From positions 1 through 64,000 of the forward strand of contig WEDG01001344.1 of NCBI GenBank assembly GCA_017591395.1: a DNA stretch of 64,000 nucleotides. Reading direction: 5' to 3'. The notes under the pieces are model-generated. The model did no database searches, was not told the origin of the DNA, and worked only from the letters and a program-made list of their open reading frames with translations. Shown in pieces: positions 22,187 to 35,600 of this stretch. Origin of the DNA: Schistocephalus solidus. Taxonomy: Eukaryota > Platyhelminthes > Cestoda > Diphyllobothriidea > Diphyllobothriidae. The position numbers and the translations under genes were made by a program. How positions within the stretch are numbered: the first letter of the stretch is position 1; every line of letters starts with the position of its first letter.

Positions 22187-23455
22187 ATATTTATTTTATT
22201 ATATTTTATTTATTTATTGCCAGTTTACAGGCAAGGTCAAAAAATATATATACAGTAGAGGGTCAAGCTGACAGTGAAAAAACTCCTGATCGTTGTTTCA
22301 TGTGTTTTCAGGAGAAAAAACTGCAGCTTATTGAGTAATTAAAGTTCTGGACAGGGACGCGTTAACACAGGTGCCCGGTGAAGAACCACTCCATCCAGTG
22401 TTACGGATCCGGTATTCTGCACCAGCAGGTATGTCGGCGAGCGGCTGTTCGCTGTCGACTGAGAAATAAGCCGATTGAGGTCTGCAGAGCCAGTAATTTT
22501 TCCTCTCAGCATGAAGACCGGTACAGGATTCAGAGTCCGTGAACGCCATCAGAACCGAAGAGAGCTTCAACAGAGTCAGCACCCAAAAGTTTTTGGAAGG
22601 TGTCCTGAATGTAGAAAAACTAGTGACAGTTCGCGTAAACAAGGGATAGCTTTGCTGAATTTTTGATACTTCTAGGTAGCTTATTCCAGATTGCTATAGC
22701 GTTTACCGAAAAAAACTGTCGGTATCTAACTGTGCGTGCCAAAGGAAGAAATAAAAATACATCTCGATGACTGGTGCGCCGAGAGTGGTCGAGGTGCCTC
22801 AGAGATGTAAGAGGGTTAAATGTACGACTGTTAAGTAGTTTAAACAGTAAAAATAGTCCCTTCTGTAATCTACGAAGCCATAGCGGGTCAAGGCTTGTAA
22901 GCTCACAGCGTTGTTGGTAGGACAGGTTTCGGTGATCTGAATGGAAAACTCTTTTTGTAAAGAAGTGCTGGACTGATTCTATCTTCTTTCGTTCACTAGC
23001 GTGCAGAAGACTAAATAGAAACGAGCAGTATTCCAGACTAGGCCTGACATACATTTTATAGAGGCTGATTCTAATTTTGACGGTTTTAAAATTTCTGAGA
23101 ATAAACCCTGTAGTTTGGCGTGCTTTCGAGACAATCAGGGCGCAGTGCTCTGACAGATTAAGACTACTAGAGTATGATATGCCCAGATCCTTTATAACTC
23201 CGGGCACGTTTAGATCGTGACCGTCTATGCTTAGGTGGGGCTGATGGTTGTCGCCAATAACCATAACGGAGCACTTTTGCCAAGAAAGTGAGAGGCGCCA
23301 TGTGCGAAACCACTGAGCGAAGACCTGAAGATCCGTTTTTAAGAGCTCAAGCACGATGTTGCGATCAATCGGTTTATATCGATAGGCAACTTTTAAATCG
23401 TCAGCGTACAGAAAGGGCCTACCATACCAGAAAGGGCCTACCATACTACCATACC
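22187..23455 (-). mobile_element. LINE copy nested in LINE family A
   Basis: Minus strand. The 3' end lies at about 22187 with an AAATA/TTTATT-type tail. Coding sequence is at 23444-22620, followed by about 430 bases of 3' untranslated sequence. The 5' end is truncated just before the YADD box. Near that truncated end the short sequence aaagggcctaccata is duplicated (about 23415-23450). Family A wording stops at about 22186 and resumes after 23455. Confidence 0.75.
22620..23444 (-). pseudogene. RT C-terminal half, 274-codon open frame
   Basis: The longest uninterrupted LINE frame in the left flank. It starts at the catalytic box (LYADDLKVAYRY), continues through WFRTWRLSLSWQKCSVMV, VIKDLGISYSSSLNLSEHC, KMYVRPSLEYCSFLFS and LWLRRLQKGLFLLFKLL, and ends shortly after AIWNKLPRSIK. 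It lacks the front of RT and the whole endonuclease, so it cannot be an active protein, but the intact frame suggests a younger insertion than the host LINE. Confidence 0.8.
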
Positions 23456-23549
23456 ATAATAAGTATAAAACAGAGGAACAAACTTAAAAGCCTTATCCTT
23501 GAAACGCGACTAAAATGAGAGAAGACTTTGCTTCAAAAGGCAATGCAGA

Positions 23550-24563
23550 ATGCATAGTTAGTCTTCATTTACCTCCGTATATATACAAGGAATAAGCATC
23601 AAATCCCAATGATTAAGACTGAAATGGGATTAAAAATGTCTGAAAACAGGGACAAAGCTTAGTAATTTTCCCAGTTCTAACGCTCAGTCTACACAAAACG
23701 ATGCTAGGTTCCTTCGTCCCTCAGTGGATAACCTGCCGACTGCAAGCATAAGCAATATACTATTCTCCGAATTTCTGATCCGAAGGGAATTAAAAGAATA
23801 AAAGAGTTAGAATCTCCACGACCGGATGAGCTTCCACCCAAACTGCTGAAAGAACTCCCTTATGAACTTTCCGAACCTCTGTCAGTACTCTTCAAAAGTA
23901 ATTTGACTCCGGAACACTTCATATCAATTGGAAGCTGGCACCTATAACTCTCTTGTACATAAGTGGTAGCCGGGCGTCAGTGACAAATTATGTGCTCATA
24001 AGCTTAACATGCATCCTTGACAAGGTAATGGAAAGGATCATCAAGAGCTAATTGGTGAAATTCCTAGAGACTCATAATTTGTCATCAATCTGTCAACAAG
24101 TTTTCCGAAAAGGAATATCCTGCACAAAACTTTGCAGCAATCTCTCCAGAGCTGGACCGAAGCACTTGAAGATAGATGCGTGGCTCGAAATGCCTTCATT
24201 GACTTTCAAAAGGCCTTCGATACTGCTCCGCACCAGATACTGATTCCAATTCTTTCTAGCATGTACAACAGAGGTAATCTCCTCAAGTGGATTTAAAATC
24301 TCCTCGTTGGTCGGTGCCAGGTTGTGTGCGTTGGACAAGAGAGGTCAAGTTCTGCTGTTGTCGAAAGTGGGGTTCCTCAGGGTTCAGTACTAGGGCACAT
24401 ACTGTTCCTAATATACGATTGTGTCAGGAATCTGAAATGTGAAGCACCAATGTTTGCTGCTGACATGAAAATGTGGAATGTAATCCAGAGCCCTGCCGAC
24501 GAAGATAAAATACCTATCAACTTAACATGGTTGGATGAGTGGTCGAATCATTGGCTTTTGTAG
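23550..24563 (+). pseudogene. RT core of LINE family A
   Basis: Reads through a decayed linker with FCQQVFRKG and the FIDFQKAFDTAPH motif A (about 24195-24235), then VVESGVPQGSVLGHILFLIYD and the catalytic box as FAADMKMW, where the expected pair of Asp residues is Ala-Asp. Then DEWSNHWLL at 24535-24560. Stops and frameshifts separate the blocks. Confidence 0.8.
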
Positions 24564-24739
24564 TTCAACGTCGATAAGCGTACAATACTTCACTTAGGCA
24601 ACCCATCCGGATCTGCCGACACAAGAAGCTACTTTCTCAACAGTGAAGCCTTACAAGACATAGAAACCCAAAAGGACCTTGGGGTGCTGACGACCACCAC
24701 CTTAAAACCATCCTCCCACGGCTTGAAGTAGGCTTTCGT

Positions 24740-25185
24740 CCTTGAGCTCCCTATTCACATGCAAAATGTCAATATGTCAAACGTTTACAGTGATTAAATA
24801 AATAGGTTTATTGATTTGGCACTGCTTGGGCGCCGTCAAATTCTTAGAACACAGGAAAAAACCTAAAACAAACTCCTCTTTTCAATAACCACTTTTGATT
24901 TGGTTTGTTTGCTTGCTTAAAAAGCAGTGTTCAAAATACAGAGTTTGTTTGAACTAAAAAAACCTGTTTTCCAAGGTTCATAAATAGCAAAATGTGAAGT
25001 TAAAATAGTTTTACAGAATGGGGATGAATGTATCAGATTCTGTCTGAATACATGCTGGAGATCTGAGAGTAATCGGTTTTCCTCAAGGAAATTCATGGTT
25101 GCCTTCTTGCTTATTGATTCCATTATTTTACAGCAAATGGAGGTGAGGCTGACAGGCCGAAAATTTTTGACATTAGATCGAGCAC
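24740..25185 (-). pseudogene. Minus-strand LINE RT fragment inside LINE family A
   Basis: Absent from the matching place in the copy at 1-1157 (near 430-490). On the minus strand 25165-24990 reads NFRPVSLTS, MESISKKATMNFLEENRLLS, DLQHVFRQN, which is the RT finger region of a LINE. The rest is AT-rich and unassigned. Confidence 0.65.
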
Positions 25186-25218
25186 CACTCTTCGATCAAG
25201 ATCTCTTCGCTAAGATTT

Positions 25219-25859
25219 TTGGAACATTCGTTAGGCCCCTATTTGGAATACACTGTAAAAGCCTTAAGACCCTGGACAGTTCAAGATCAGAACTGTCTCC
25301 AAAGAGTACAAAGGAGAGCCACCAAAATGGTAAGGATTCAAACACTTCTTGCTATATCCAACACGCCTAACGAATCTTTATCTGTTCCCTTTGAGTTATA
25401 GGCAAATGCACTGGGATCTCCTGCAAACATTCCGCATTGTAAAGGGATTAGATTATTGCCTGGAATTCTCGGACATCTTTGAATTTGCTCCCATGACCCA
25501 TCTCCGAGGTCACCCATTGAAACTGCGCGTCCACTTGGTGAGACTGGATGTGCGCAAGTTCTCCTTCTCTGTCCGAACGGTCAAACAACGGAATACACTC
25601 CCTGTAGAGGTTGTGATGTCACCATCGCTGGAAAGCTTCAAAAGGAACCTTTACATTTTTGTGTTCCAAAACGAGCTGGAGTGATGATGAATTAAGTTTA
25701 ACCCTCGAGATTCATGCACCACTTGGCATATTTTATGATCATCTTTGAGGTTTTGCAATGCATATGGTTTATCTGTTTACCAAACTTATGTCGTGCTGCG
25801 ACTAGGTTACTCGAAGGCCCATGCCTATTTTCCTCAATAAATTGAATTTAATTGAATTA
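25219..25859 (+). pseudogene. C-terminal domain and tail of LINE family A
   Basis: Reads through RRATKMVRIQTLL, then SYRQMHWDLLQTFRIVKGLD, FDIFEFAPMTHLRGHPLKL with minor changes, FSFSVRTVKQRNTLP and a stop after NELE at about 25684. It ends with cctcaataaattgaatttaattgaatt at 25833-25859. Confidence 0.85.
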
Positions 25860-25900
25860 TTTGGATCAAGGGCAGAATTCCAGCCATCCGGTATTCTTTT

Positions 25901-26215
25901 TTCAATTCAATTAAATTCAAGTTATTGAGGGAAATCGGCATGAGCCTTTGAGTACCCTATTTGTAATGTGAAATTAAGTGCGGTATTCAGAGAAACTATG
26001 TTGGTTGCAAAAGTTCATAGGTGATCATAGAATATGAGAAGTGGTGCAAGAATCTTGAAAGGTAAGATAAGATAAATTCCTCGTCGCTCTGGCTCGTTTT
26101 AGAACCTAAAACTGTCAAGGTTCCTTTTAAAGCTTTCCAGCGATGGCCACATCACAACGTCTTCAGGGAGGGCATTTCATGGTTTAACCACTCTTCTCAA
26201 ACTGTCGCCTCGATA
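25901..26215 (-). mobile_element. LINE family A 3' end, inverted copy
   Basis: The minus strand matches the last 300 bases of family A: the NALPEDVV region near 26150, the block before the tail, and the ATTGAA tail at 25901. It faces the + copy tail to tail with only about 40 bases between them. Confidence 0.8.
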
Positions 26216-26548
26216 CTGGTTTAGCACGTTCAACCCTGTTATACATAATTGTTGTTTTTTTTATGTTTCTGCTTTAAAATTGTACGTTGAACATCCCGGT
26301 GTATATGTCCTGCAGTTTAGTTTTCTTGCAACTTCTCAACTCAAACACCGGTCTCCGAGCATTTATAAGGTCGCAAGACTTTGCTCAACCGGTAATATAT
26401 CCTTCAATTCTCTAAAAAATTACCAACTTTTACGGGAGACCGTCGCTACTAAATGAGTGTTTGAAGAACTTCGAATATTTTACTAACTTTAGCGAAGCCT
26501 CGTTATACACACCCGAAGGTTTGGCGCGCCATATGAATTGAATATCAT
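26216..26548 (+). other. Region upstream of SCAI, no promoter recognised
   Basis: No clear TATA box or upstream coding exon was found. It should contain the 5' untranslated region and perhaps the promoter of SCAI. Flatworm genes can receive a trans-spliced leader, but no site can be called with confidence. Confidence 0.4.
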
Positions 26549-26649
26549 ATGGAACCAGCGAGCGCAGAAGCATCAAGCTTGGACAAGCTCCGTGTCAGCG
26601 AATTTTGTCACCTTCTTGAAAAATCAAAACAACTTTTCAATGGACTCAG
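26549..26649 (+). CDS. SCAI: SCAI exon 1 (residues 1-34)
   Basis: Starts at the ATG of catatggaa and encodes MEPASAEASS through FCHLLEKSKQLFNGL, ending with AG of an Arg codon before the donor CAG|GTTGGT. The Arg is completed by G from exon 2. An upstream coding exon cannot be excluded, since vertebrate SCAI is longer here, but no in-frame candidate was seen. Confidence 0.85.
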
Positions 26650-29600
26650 GTTGGTATGCGTGAATTTTTTTCTGACAGACTCCCATTCACAAAACTTATA
26701 CACTCGTTCATATACGTTTTGCATTTTTCGCTCTTGCGGTTTCGTGCTTAATCATTTAACGTGTCAATTTTTTGACATATAATTGTTGTTTAATTTGTTG
26801 TCTTACATGTTTAAAGTCCTCTGGTCGTTATTTTTTATGCTATTGAGCTTCCTTCATACCAGTTAAACTGTTGTCGCGTGCATTCCTTATTCCTATTGTC
26901 TTTTGGCTTCACATTCCCAGTAGTTTTCATAAAATTAAAATTATTCAGCCTTCTCTATCGCCTAAGGGTGCCTATTTGCTCACCGTTTATTGCTTAATAT
27001 GTAATCTGGGTGGTTTTCGTTCGAAATTACAAGTGCAATCTACGCAAAGTTAATTATCTTATTAGTGCTGTACGGTTTTGCTCACTATCTTTTTTATAAT
27101 ATTGATACTGTCCTCACGTTGCATTCGCGTTCTGTTACGCGTTCTTCTATATAATACCATAATCCATTAAGGTTAGAAAAATGTTCGTTGAGGATGTCAA
27201 CTTTTCAGTACTTTCTTCAGTAAATAAAAGCAAAAAAATCATTTCCCCTTCTTTGACACACAGATATCAGGTCAACCTTAAGATTTATTTTTTTATAAAT
27301 TATTTGTGACGTTCGTCTGATTGCGTGTTGTTGAACCGGTCACTCGTTCATACAGTAGTGGCTTTTCCGCGTGGCTTCTGATTGTACCCCGGTTCTACAC
27401 TTAATTTTGCTTATAATTTTTGAAACAAATTGGCTGATGCCTTCTGAATAGCTTTAAAGGTTGTTCTAGGGTTTTATGCGTCAGTCAATGGAATCCCATC
27501 CACTGTAAAAATCCATCAATGGTACAAGTCAGTAGTATAAATATTAACGATTTCAGACCTGGTGTATTTGTTTTCAGCTCACAGTGATATCTCACCAAGC
27601 ATGGTTAATATGGCACTCAACCCATTTGCCTATTTGATTTTGGCATGTTTCTGCGTTCAATGATACTTTGTATTCAGTCCAGAAGATCGTTCTCCTTTAA
27701 AAGTGAAGGCGTTATACCGTTTAGCTTTTCGGTGCTTTTTGATTGTTCGTCAGTTTTACCCCACAAAGGCCGCACAAACGATAAATTTGAAGATATTATT
27801 TTACGCAGACTACCTACATAAGGCTTTTTGATTTATCCCATATTATGACTGGTCATTTACATTTTAGGGACTTACCACTTTACGGTCATAAACAATGGCA
27901 GACGTATTTTGGGCGCACTTTCGACGTCTATACCAAACTATGGAAATTTCAGCAGCAGCATAGGCAAGTATTAGACGAGGTTTATGGACTGAAACGGTGG
28001 CAGATCGGGGAGATTGCCTCTAAGATTGGACAGCTCTACTATCATTATTAGTAAGTTTTCTGAATTCCTATAAGCCATGCAGCTTAAGAACGAGCGACAC
28101 TTACTACCTGCAAGAATCGTTCTCATTCTTCTCAGCCATCCGCACCCGTGATTATTTTTCCAGTTCAAAAAAAGAAGAACGGGCAGAACTAGCTGTGAAA
28201 ACTCTGCGGTATTATGCAAGGTTCATAATCGTTTGTCTCCTATTAAAAAAACTGCGCCTTGTCCGAGATTTAACAAAGGTACGCTCCGTTATTGTTATGT
28301 CCATTTAAGCGGTAATCAGGAATTTTCCAGGCACATAAATGATTATGCCCCACTCTATAGTCCAGAGGATCAAGCGGAATGGAATATTGTCGTTCAAGAA
28401 ATCCGCGACTTTGTTGAGGCAGACAATATATGTACTGTTCTAAGTGGCGAATCAACCCCAGTCGTTATTACGAATCGCCTGACTCCCTTCAATTGTCTAC
28501 CGCCCGATAAACCACACCTTCCATCAAAACAACTACAGCTGGCGGAAATCCTCATTGTTGGCAATTGCTTTGACCAAATCCGCTTCAGTGAACTCACTCT
28601 TGATATGTTTCGAATCTTGCAGTGCCTAGAGCATGACACTCAAGATAACTTTGGCAATACCCCTCACCCCCTCTCAAGTCTTAGTCGAGCCCAAAAAAGT
28701 TCAGAAAATGGCTCCGGCAGCGGGATTCCTAACCAATCAACCCCTATTCCTCCACAATCGAGTTCCCCCAGCGAACCGCGCACGCCAAACCCACACAAAT
28801 ATCTCCTCTACAAACCGTCTTTCTCTCAGTTCAACACCTTTATGGCTGCTGGATTCATGGACTTGCCTAGCGATGGTGTGCTTTTGTTGTATATTTCCGC
28901 AGAAGGTATCAAACCGACTTCCAAATCCTCCACAGGTGGTAAGTAACTGATAGCATCTCGCCTCTAATCTTTATGCGTTTTTCCTGTCAATAATCATATG
29001 CGTTCACACTAGTAGTTCGAACCTTTATGTAAGATTGCAAGTAAGTTGCAGCGCGTTGTCCTATTTGACTCCGTGGGACATTTTAGTCGTCGTCAAGTTT
29101 ATTTTTTGTCAGCCCTACTTGCTAAACATTTACAACTGATTTTCCATCCTTCTCACAGAAACACTTGCAGGCTGTTTGCAGTATGCCTGCAGGGAGTATA
29201 CTGTCATCATATTCTTAAAAAGTCTGCAGTCTTGGGTTATTCTGCCCCTACCCACCTCAACTGGAAACAATCATGGAAGTTAAACAGTCAGCCTGATTGT
29301 TCGTTTCAAACCAGTATATTTGATTTGCTTAGTGAATGCTGGTTTCATACCTTTCTCGCACTCCATTACTTGTCATAAACATTCACGGGTTTTCCCGTGG
29401 CGCATGTGTGATGCTCAGCTATAAGTGTTATACTTTTTTGCTGACAGATATCTAACATTTTTGCATAAAATAGATGGTCTAAACTAAAACACAATTTTCG
29501 AACCGGATCAGTTCAAAGCTGCACTTGCAATGGTAAATTGCTTCTCCCTCCTATTACCTTTTCCTATGTCACGGGTATTCAATCCACAAAATATGACTAT

Positions 29601-32600
29601 TTCGTCATCATTGCTTAATTAGACCAGTTTCCAAGGTATGATTGTCTACGGGTCGTTGGTCATGATGAGATACTGCTGTTGCTATCAGCAAAGTACTAGA
29701 TGGGTGACTTGGCAAACGCCCAGAAATCATTTTTCAGTTTTAATCTGCGCTTGTAGGTGCCCGAGTCCCCTGGGCTTCCAATAAGGAGCATGTCGAAAAC
29801 AAATAGAACGCCTTTCTTTAATAGTTCGTCTGGGCGGTGAAATGCGTTGATGTCTTGGGCTCGAATGATGGTGCTCCGTGAAACGGTCTGCGGATGGAAG
29901 TGTATAATGGGCTGCGTCCAAACATAGTCGAAACACATATTTAATGTGCTTGTACTTATACCTAAGCAATTATCATTCACTACTGCAAAATTTGAATCTG
30001 TATAGGGGTCGATTTTTCTATCTGCGATTTTTTTAAGAACTGACAAAGTAACCCTGTCAATGAATTGCTAGCCCGCTTGTTATCGGGGCGGTTGACTGTG
30101 ACTCAAATGTTCGGAGCTTTCAGCCTCCTCTTTGGTAACTCGGTAATGTCCTCCTGAACGAAGCGTCACCTTCAGACTATCAGAAACGGATAGATTTCTG
30201 AAGCCATCATTCGTAGGCTGCATTTGCAGGTGGGTATCCTAGAGCACTTCAATATTTTCCACATGATTATGGTCGTTGATACCTTCCTGCGGACTCACCT
30301 CAATTTCTGAAATTCGTTTCGTAACCTCTGAAGCCAATTATATTACCGTTATTTGGTTCGATCGCTGTTGTCCGCATTTTCTCGATTATCTAGGATGTTT
30401 GGTGGGACTTTAGTCAGACCTCGGAATGGGAGGGAGAATCTGTCACATCTTTGTAATTCAAGCCGTTTTGCGACTGATTTTCCTTTCAGCCTGACAACCA
30501 ATTTAAAATCGGGCTCATCTTGAACTCCAAACCCAAATATTAGACCATAACTCCAATCCTAAACCCGCGTTCGAACGTTTTCATTCAGTAAACTACCACC
30601 CAAACGCACATCTTGTGGCCTCGCCTTCGGAGCCTGGTGGGTGAGCTGCTGCACAAGTCTGTCTCATAATTTTCCGTTTAAGTCGCCGATACTGCGCCCA
30701 CTCTGTGGGGCACACGCTGGACGTCGTCACACGCAACAGCTGAACTGGCAATTCTATTATGCATCCTAAACCCACAGTTCCATACGTGTCTAAATCGCTT
30801 GAGCTGTCCCTATGCCTTCTGAATGGTTGTAGTAGGCGATTCTTTTTACCATTAGGTAAGGGAAACTGCAAACCTTTTTGGTTACTGGCATCTTTTAAAT
30901 GGCGGTTGATTCCCACTTGTTTTGTGTCACCTTTGGTCATGTAGAAATCACTAACTGACCAGACACATTTAAAACCGTCACATCTTTCCCCAACTTCTCT
31001 AGTTCCAGTTTGAATGCCTCTTTCCATTGGTTGTGACGATAGTTCGTTAGTCAATTCCGACGATACTAACCGTGTGTCGCACAGCAGGGTTGACTAAGGG
31101 AAGGGGATTTGTGTGCGATTTAGTTTATACTTATATTAGACTTGTGCAGCATCCTCCGTTACCCACCTTAGCCCGTCAAGATAGATTTTTGCTGTGACTT
31201 CTTAATGTGCGGCATTATCCCCAACATTCATCAACGTTGTTTATAGAATCAAATAAAATCATTCTTCTCTTTACTTTCAGACAGTGTGCATTCTACGTTT
31301 TTACATATCAATCGCTCTGCCCACGGCTACTCCTTTTTTGTAGATATCTGATAGTTCTACCATTGGAAACAAGGTCCAATATCGCCCTCCCCTCGATAAG
31401 GGCATATTTGTGACTTCCGCGTAACGTAGATTATAATTACCCAGAAGTTTAGCACATCTAACTCGCTTTCTTTCGAAGACGATCGCATTCCGATGGCAAG
31501 ACAAGAGGTAGGCCTAGTTGCAATGGCTGATAAAGCTAGCTGGGTCGTCTACAAGTCTCATACACTACCTAATGCGCCACTCCATGAGTACTTAGTTTCA
31601 CTTAGAATGTGTCTAGGATCTCACACACTTCGGATGGCCAAAAAAGCTGCTACTGCAGCCTGATTCTCAGTTCTGATTAGGACCAAATTATCCCGTCAGT
31701 TTGAAACATTCCAAGCTACGCATTTTTAGCACCTTGTACTTCTTCTAGCGCATAAATGCTACATCTGATCAGCATCGACCCTATCCCCTCTTCCTTCTCA
31801 CATGTCCCAGTAGTCTGTCCGAGTCAAGCCGGCTTAAAATGAGAATGTGACGCGGTGGCTAAGGTGACCTTTACCCCATCTGAGGCGTGCTACACGTAAG
31901 TAAAGGAGTAGTTGGGGTCTCACGCTGACCTAGCGTAGGGTTCATATGGGGTTAAGGCTGTCGATAGGATGTCTTCTACATCTCTGCCGTGAGAAGCAAG
32001 TCCGTTTCACCATGACCGTGCCTTTATTGGATTCGTTTCAGGGTTTTATGACTGCGTCAGTTTTCGGGCCTTGGTCTTATTTCTTGGCAGCCTGTCGTTT
32101 AAATACGACGGTCCGTATGTTGCGTTGATAACTCAGTCGTGTTCTGCCACTGTCTTTCGGTGTCCTTTAGTTCATGGACGTCCGCATTATTTGTTTCTTT
32201 GGGTCCTTTTCAATTTTTTTCATAAACTCGCATCGAGAATGTGTAAGAGACATTGAACTTCAACCGACTGTGCCTCGCATCATACTTATGTCGAAAACTG
32301 GACCACTTTTCTGACTCTGCCGCTTACAGCGAAGTCACTGGCGGTGGTTTCGGAACGCATCCAGAATGCGGTTCGAAACGATCTGCTAAAAGGCGGATTT
32401 AAAGTACCGATCCCTAGACAAGTCGGACTAGAGCACTGTGACGTGAGAGCGCTAACCGTCCGTGGAGTGATTGTCTATATTTTGTGTGACAACTTATCAG
32501 TTACAAAGGGTCCGTTCACAGTAGATAGCCGATCGATCAAAACTGAAAAAACGGTTGTTATACCGGACTAAAGTGGGTGCGGGGTATCTGTTGGTTGATT

Positions 32601-35600
32601 TCAGTGGGATATCTCTGGCCGCGCAGTTTTGAGCCTCTTAAGAACTCTTTCTCTCACCCAGCGGTTTGCTACAGAAAATTCTTAGGGATATCCCCCTCTG
32701 ATTCAGTCAGCCGCTAAATTACCGGAAATTGATGTGTTTACTTGTCCTTTTGTCGTTAAAATGGGCCTTCGACTGGGCGACCAGATGGCTGTTATAGTGA
32801 CTGACCACGAGGTCGGGATGAGTGTGGACAGCTAAGAAAGAGAGATGGTAACGATGCTAAACTGAACAACGCCAGAACACCCTGTGGGGCATCCAGGATG
32901 ACCTCAGGATCAGTGGCCTGTGGGTTATGTGGAAGTGAAGCTAAACAGGGAATACGATTCCGCATCGGGCATCTCGCATTTCCTTTAGCTTTTAACTTTT
33001 TTCACCTGCCTTTTTGAATTATTTTTTTTCTGGATCTCCACTGTGGGTGGTAATGCCGACGTGCATTTTACAGCTTTCATTGCCCACTTAAATACACTGG
33101 AAGGCCCAGTTGTTGGCACTCTTCAGTCCTTCGAAATCCAGGCTTTTTAGCAAGATATGCGTAACTCAAAGTACTGAAACCACTAGCGTACATGCTTCTA
33201 TTTTAGATCAACCTTGGCGTGTCGACACAGGACTCGCAGAAATCAGACGGGGATGCCGTCCTGTCTGGGCGCCATGTATTTGCGTGGCCTCGGCATCGTG
33301 TCCGAAACCTCTTCCTGCGAGGAATCATCCCACGACACCACATGAGCTGTATGATTGAGACGGGGAGGGGGGGGGTGGGTTTGTAATTGCAGTAATTGCA
33401 GGTAAATATTATCGCTCACGATCTGGGTTGCGTTGTCGACAATAAGACCGCCACTCTCATTATAAGCAAAGTCTTGAACGTTTTGAGTGTCCTCCACGCT
33501 TAACTCCTGCGTCATTGGGGCGCAAAGTTTTTTTCAGTCGTCTATAAGCGTCTTTACCATCATTTTCCGGGGTTGGTCAGAAGTACCCTTAAAAGCCTAA
33601 AACTCCACCACAAGGCAAAACGATGTAAAAATTGCAAACAACACAAGGATGACTCTCGCCGAAATCCCGTTTTTGCACTGGTCCAGTCAGCATTGAACCG
33701 CTGGATGGGTCCGAGGATTCTTTCAGCTGCCTTTTTGAGCTGCGGACTTCAATGATAACCGTTTGTTACTGCGCTCAGAGCCCTGGCACATATGTGCTGG
33801 AGCGTGCTAGCCACACTATGTCTACCGCAGAAGCCCTAGTTAGGATTCCGGCTTCAGTTCTCGCCCCCATCACCTGTTATTAGCCATCAGTAGTTCCAAC
33901 CCATGTTGTCTGGCGCCAGCGCCTCTCGCATACCGCGTTCACCGGCTGGCCTACTGCAGTGCTGTTTGACCTGAATAGTGTCATGTTGCCACGTCGTTCT
34001 AGTTGCTACCCCTTCCGCTAGTGGCATAGCAACAAGGACCTCTTTTCCGGCCCGGCAACAATCCAGTCGCTAGGCTGCGCCGCCTGGCCGCGCTATCAGA
34101 GACCCTAGTTACCAGCATCGCCTCCCCCTACTTAAACGCCATGCCCTTACCGAGTGACGTCGTCGCCCTGATCTGGGGCCCTCGATCCTGTACGTTGCCA
34201 TGGCGTCCCGCTGGCGAGGGCCGGGCCTTGCGCTATGGTTGCTAGGCCTGCCAGCACGCGCGCGGGCCTGCGTACCCGCAACGTGCTGTCAGAACCGACC
34301 CAACTGTAATCAGCTCCGATGACGCCGGGGGAGGAGGGTAAGTCCGTGGCGTAGACCGTACGGCCTGCGCGATTTCACGAGCTCTCCTGCTAGCGCGCAG
34401 GGCTCTAGGCTGGTGACGCATCAGCTGTCTAATCACATTCATAAGCCCCTTTTTTCGGCCCGGCTTTCGATGGCGCAGGGTAGACCGTCTCGGGTTTTTT
34501 TTTCGCAATCACTTCTCTCTCGTCGCCGTTGTGATTAGGAATATCAAGCAAACCTACAGTTGGTGAACTGTTAACCGAAATTCTGAAGTGCATTTTCGAG
34601 TAGGAACGATTACTTAAGTGAGGTTGTTGCATTTCAGTAACGCTAAGGTGCCGGTTTTTGAATGCTCCTCTGGTCGGCCGCCAGTAAAAACCACAATTGG
34701 CAAAAATAACCGTAGGGATGCCTTGCATGGCCACCTAAACCGGACACGGGAATAGGAACCACCCACAATACACGTGGCTTTGCGCCAAATTCCAGGAAAA
34801 TCGTGTTTAGGATCAAGTTGCGTGTTATAGCTAAGCTTAGGATTAGGTTTAAGATTAGGGTAAATGTCAGCGTTAGGGTTAGGTCCAGGATTAAATTTTG
34901 CATTCGTGTTGACTGTAGGGTTTAGGTTTAAGGAGGGGTAGGGTTAAGCCAAAGGTTAGCACTTAGGGTTAGTGTTGGGGTTAAGACACGAGAATGTTTA
35001 CCCATCCTGACATTTATCGCAAGGCCACCTATTTTAAGTGGGTGGTAGGCGGTCATGCCAAAATAACTAATATGGTATGATTATTGCTCCTGATCCTCAA
35101 TGTGTTTATAAAAGTGAGTACATTTTATCGGAACCATTCAAAAAACTACCCTTTTTGTACTAGTTTGGTAGTAAACCACTTTCTTTTCTAAATTTGATAC
35201 TTTTTATATTGTAGATTTAAAAGTGGTTGTAATTATGAGATTTTTAAAGAGCGGGCAATGCTAATTCAGATGCCAACGTATCTGTCTGTTACGCAATGCA
35301 TCAATTGCTAATTTTATCAGCAGGTTTTGGTCTTTTCTTAATGGCGGAGATGAATGTGGGATTGCCTTTACATAGAAGGTATGCAGATTCTAGATTGTGA
35401 ACAAATCCAACCGCAACTCGAAATTTATTCGCGAATCAAAAAACTTTAAAACCGAAATTATAATATATGAAGAATACGTGATTTTATATCAAATGAGTAC
35501 AAAAAAAGAATGTATTTTCGAATTTCTCTCCTATAAGATATCTTTGAATTTATAAGGGCATAAAAATTAATTTGAAAATGTATACTTCTTAAGTAGCCAC

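Larger units (their letters stand above)
20940..25859 (+). mobile_element. LINE family A, long copy with nested insertions
   Basis: Upstream part with AP-type endonuclease (about 21300-21720), a nested minus-strand LINE (22187-23455), then linker and RT (23456-24735), a nested minus-strand fragment (about 24740-25185), and the C-terminal domain with the ATTGAA-type tail ending at 25859. The 3' half matches the copy at 1-1157 closely. That the endonuclease and RT parts belong to one copy rests on their order, orientation and shared wording. No part is intact. Confidence 0.75.

Noticed and set aside
26481..26492. TACTAACTTTAG upstream of the SCAI ATG as a trans-splice or intron acceptor
   Set aside because: The branch-point-like word is only about 6 bases from the AG, too close for normal splicing; no transcript evidence.
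30593..31054. Copia-type polyprotein
   Set aside because: A few words resemble it, but no catalytic motif (protease, integrase or RT) could be found; left as unexplained.
33364..33380. G-quadruplex as a regulatory element
   Set aside because: It is a single G run with poor neighbouring runs, so the four-tract requirement is not clearly met.
34805..34990. True interstitial telomere
   Set aside because: Only one or two perfect TTAGGG neighbours occur; the rest is degenerate and bounded by transposon-like ends.
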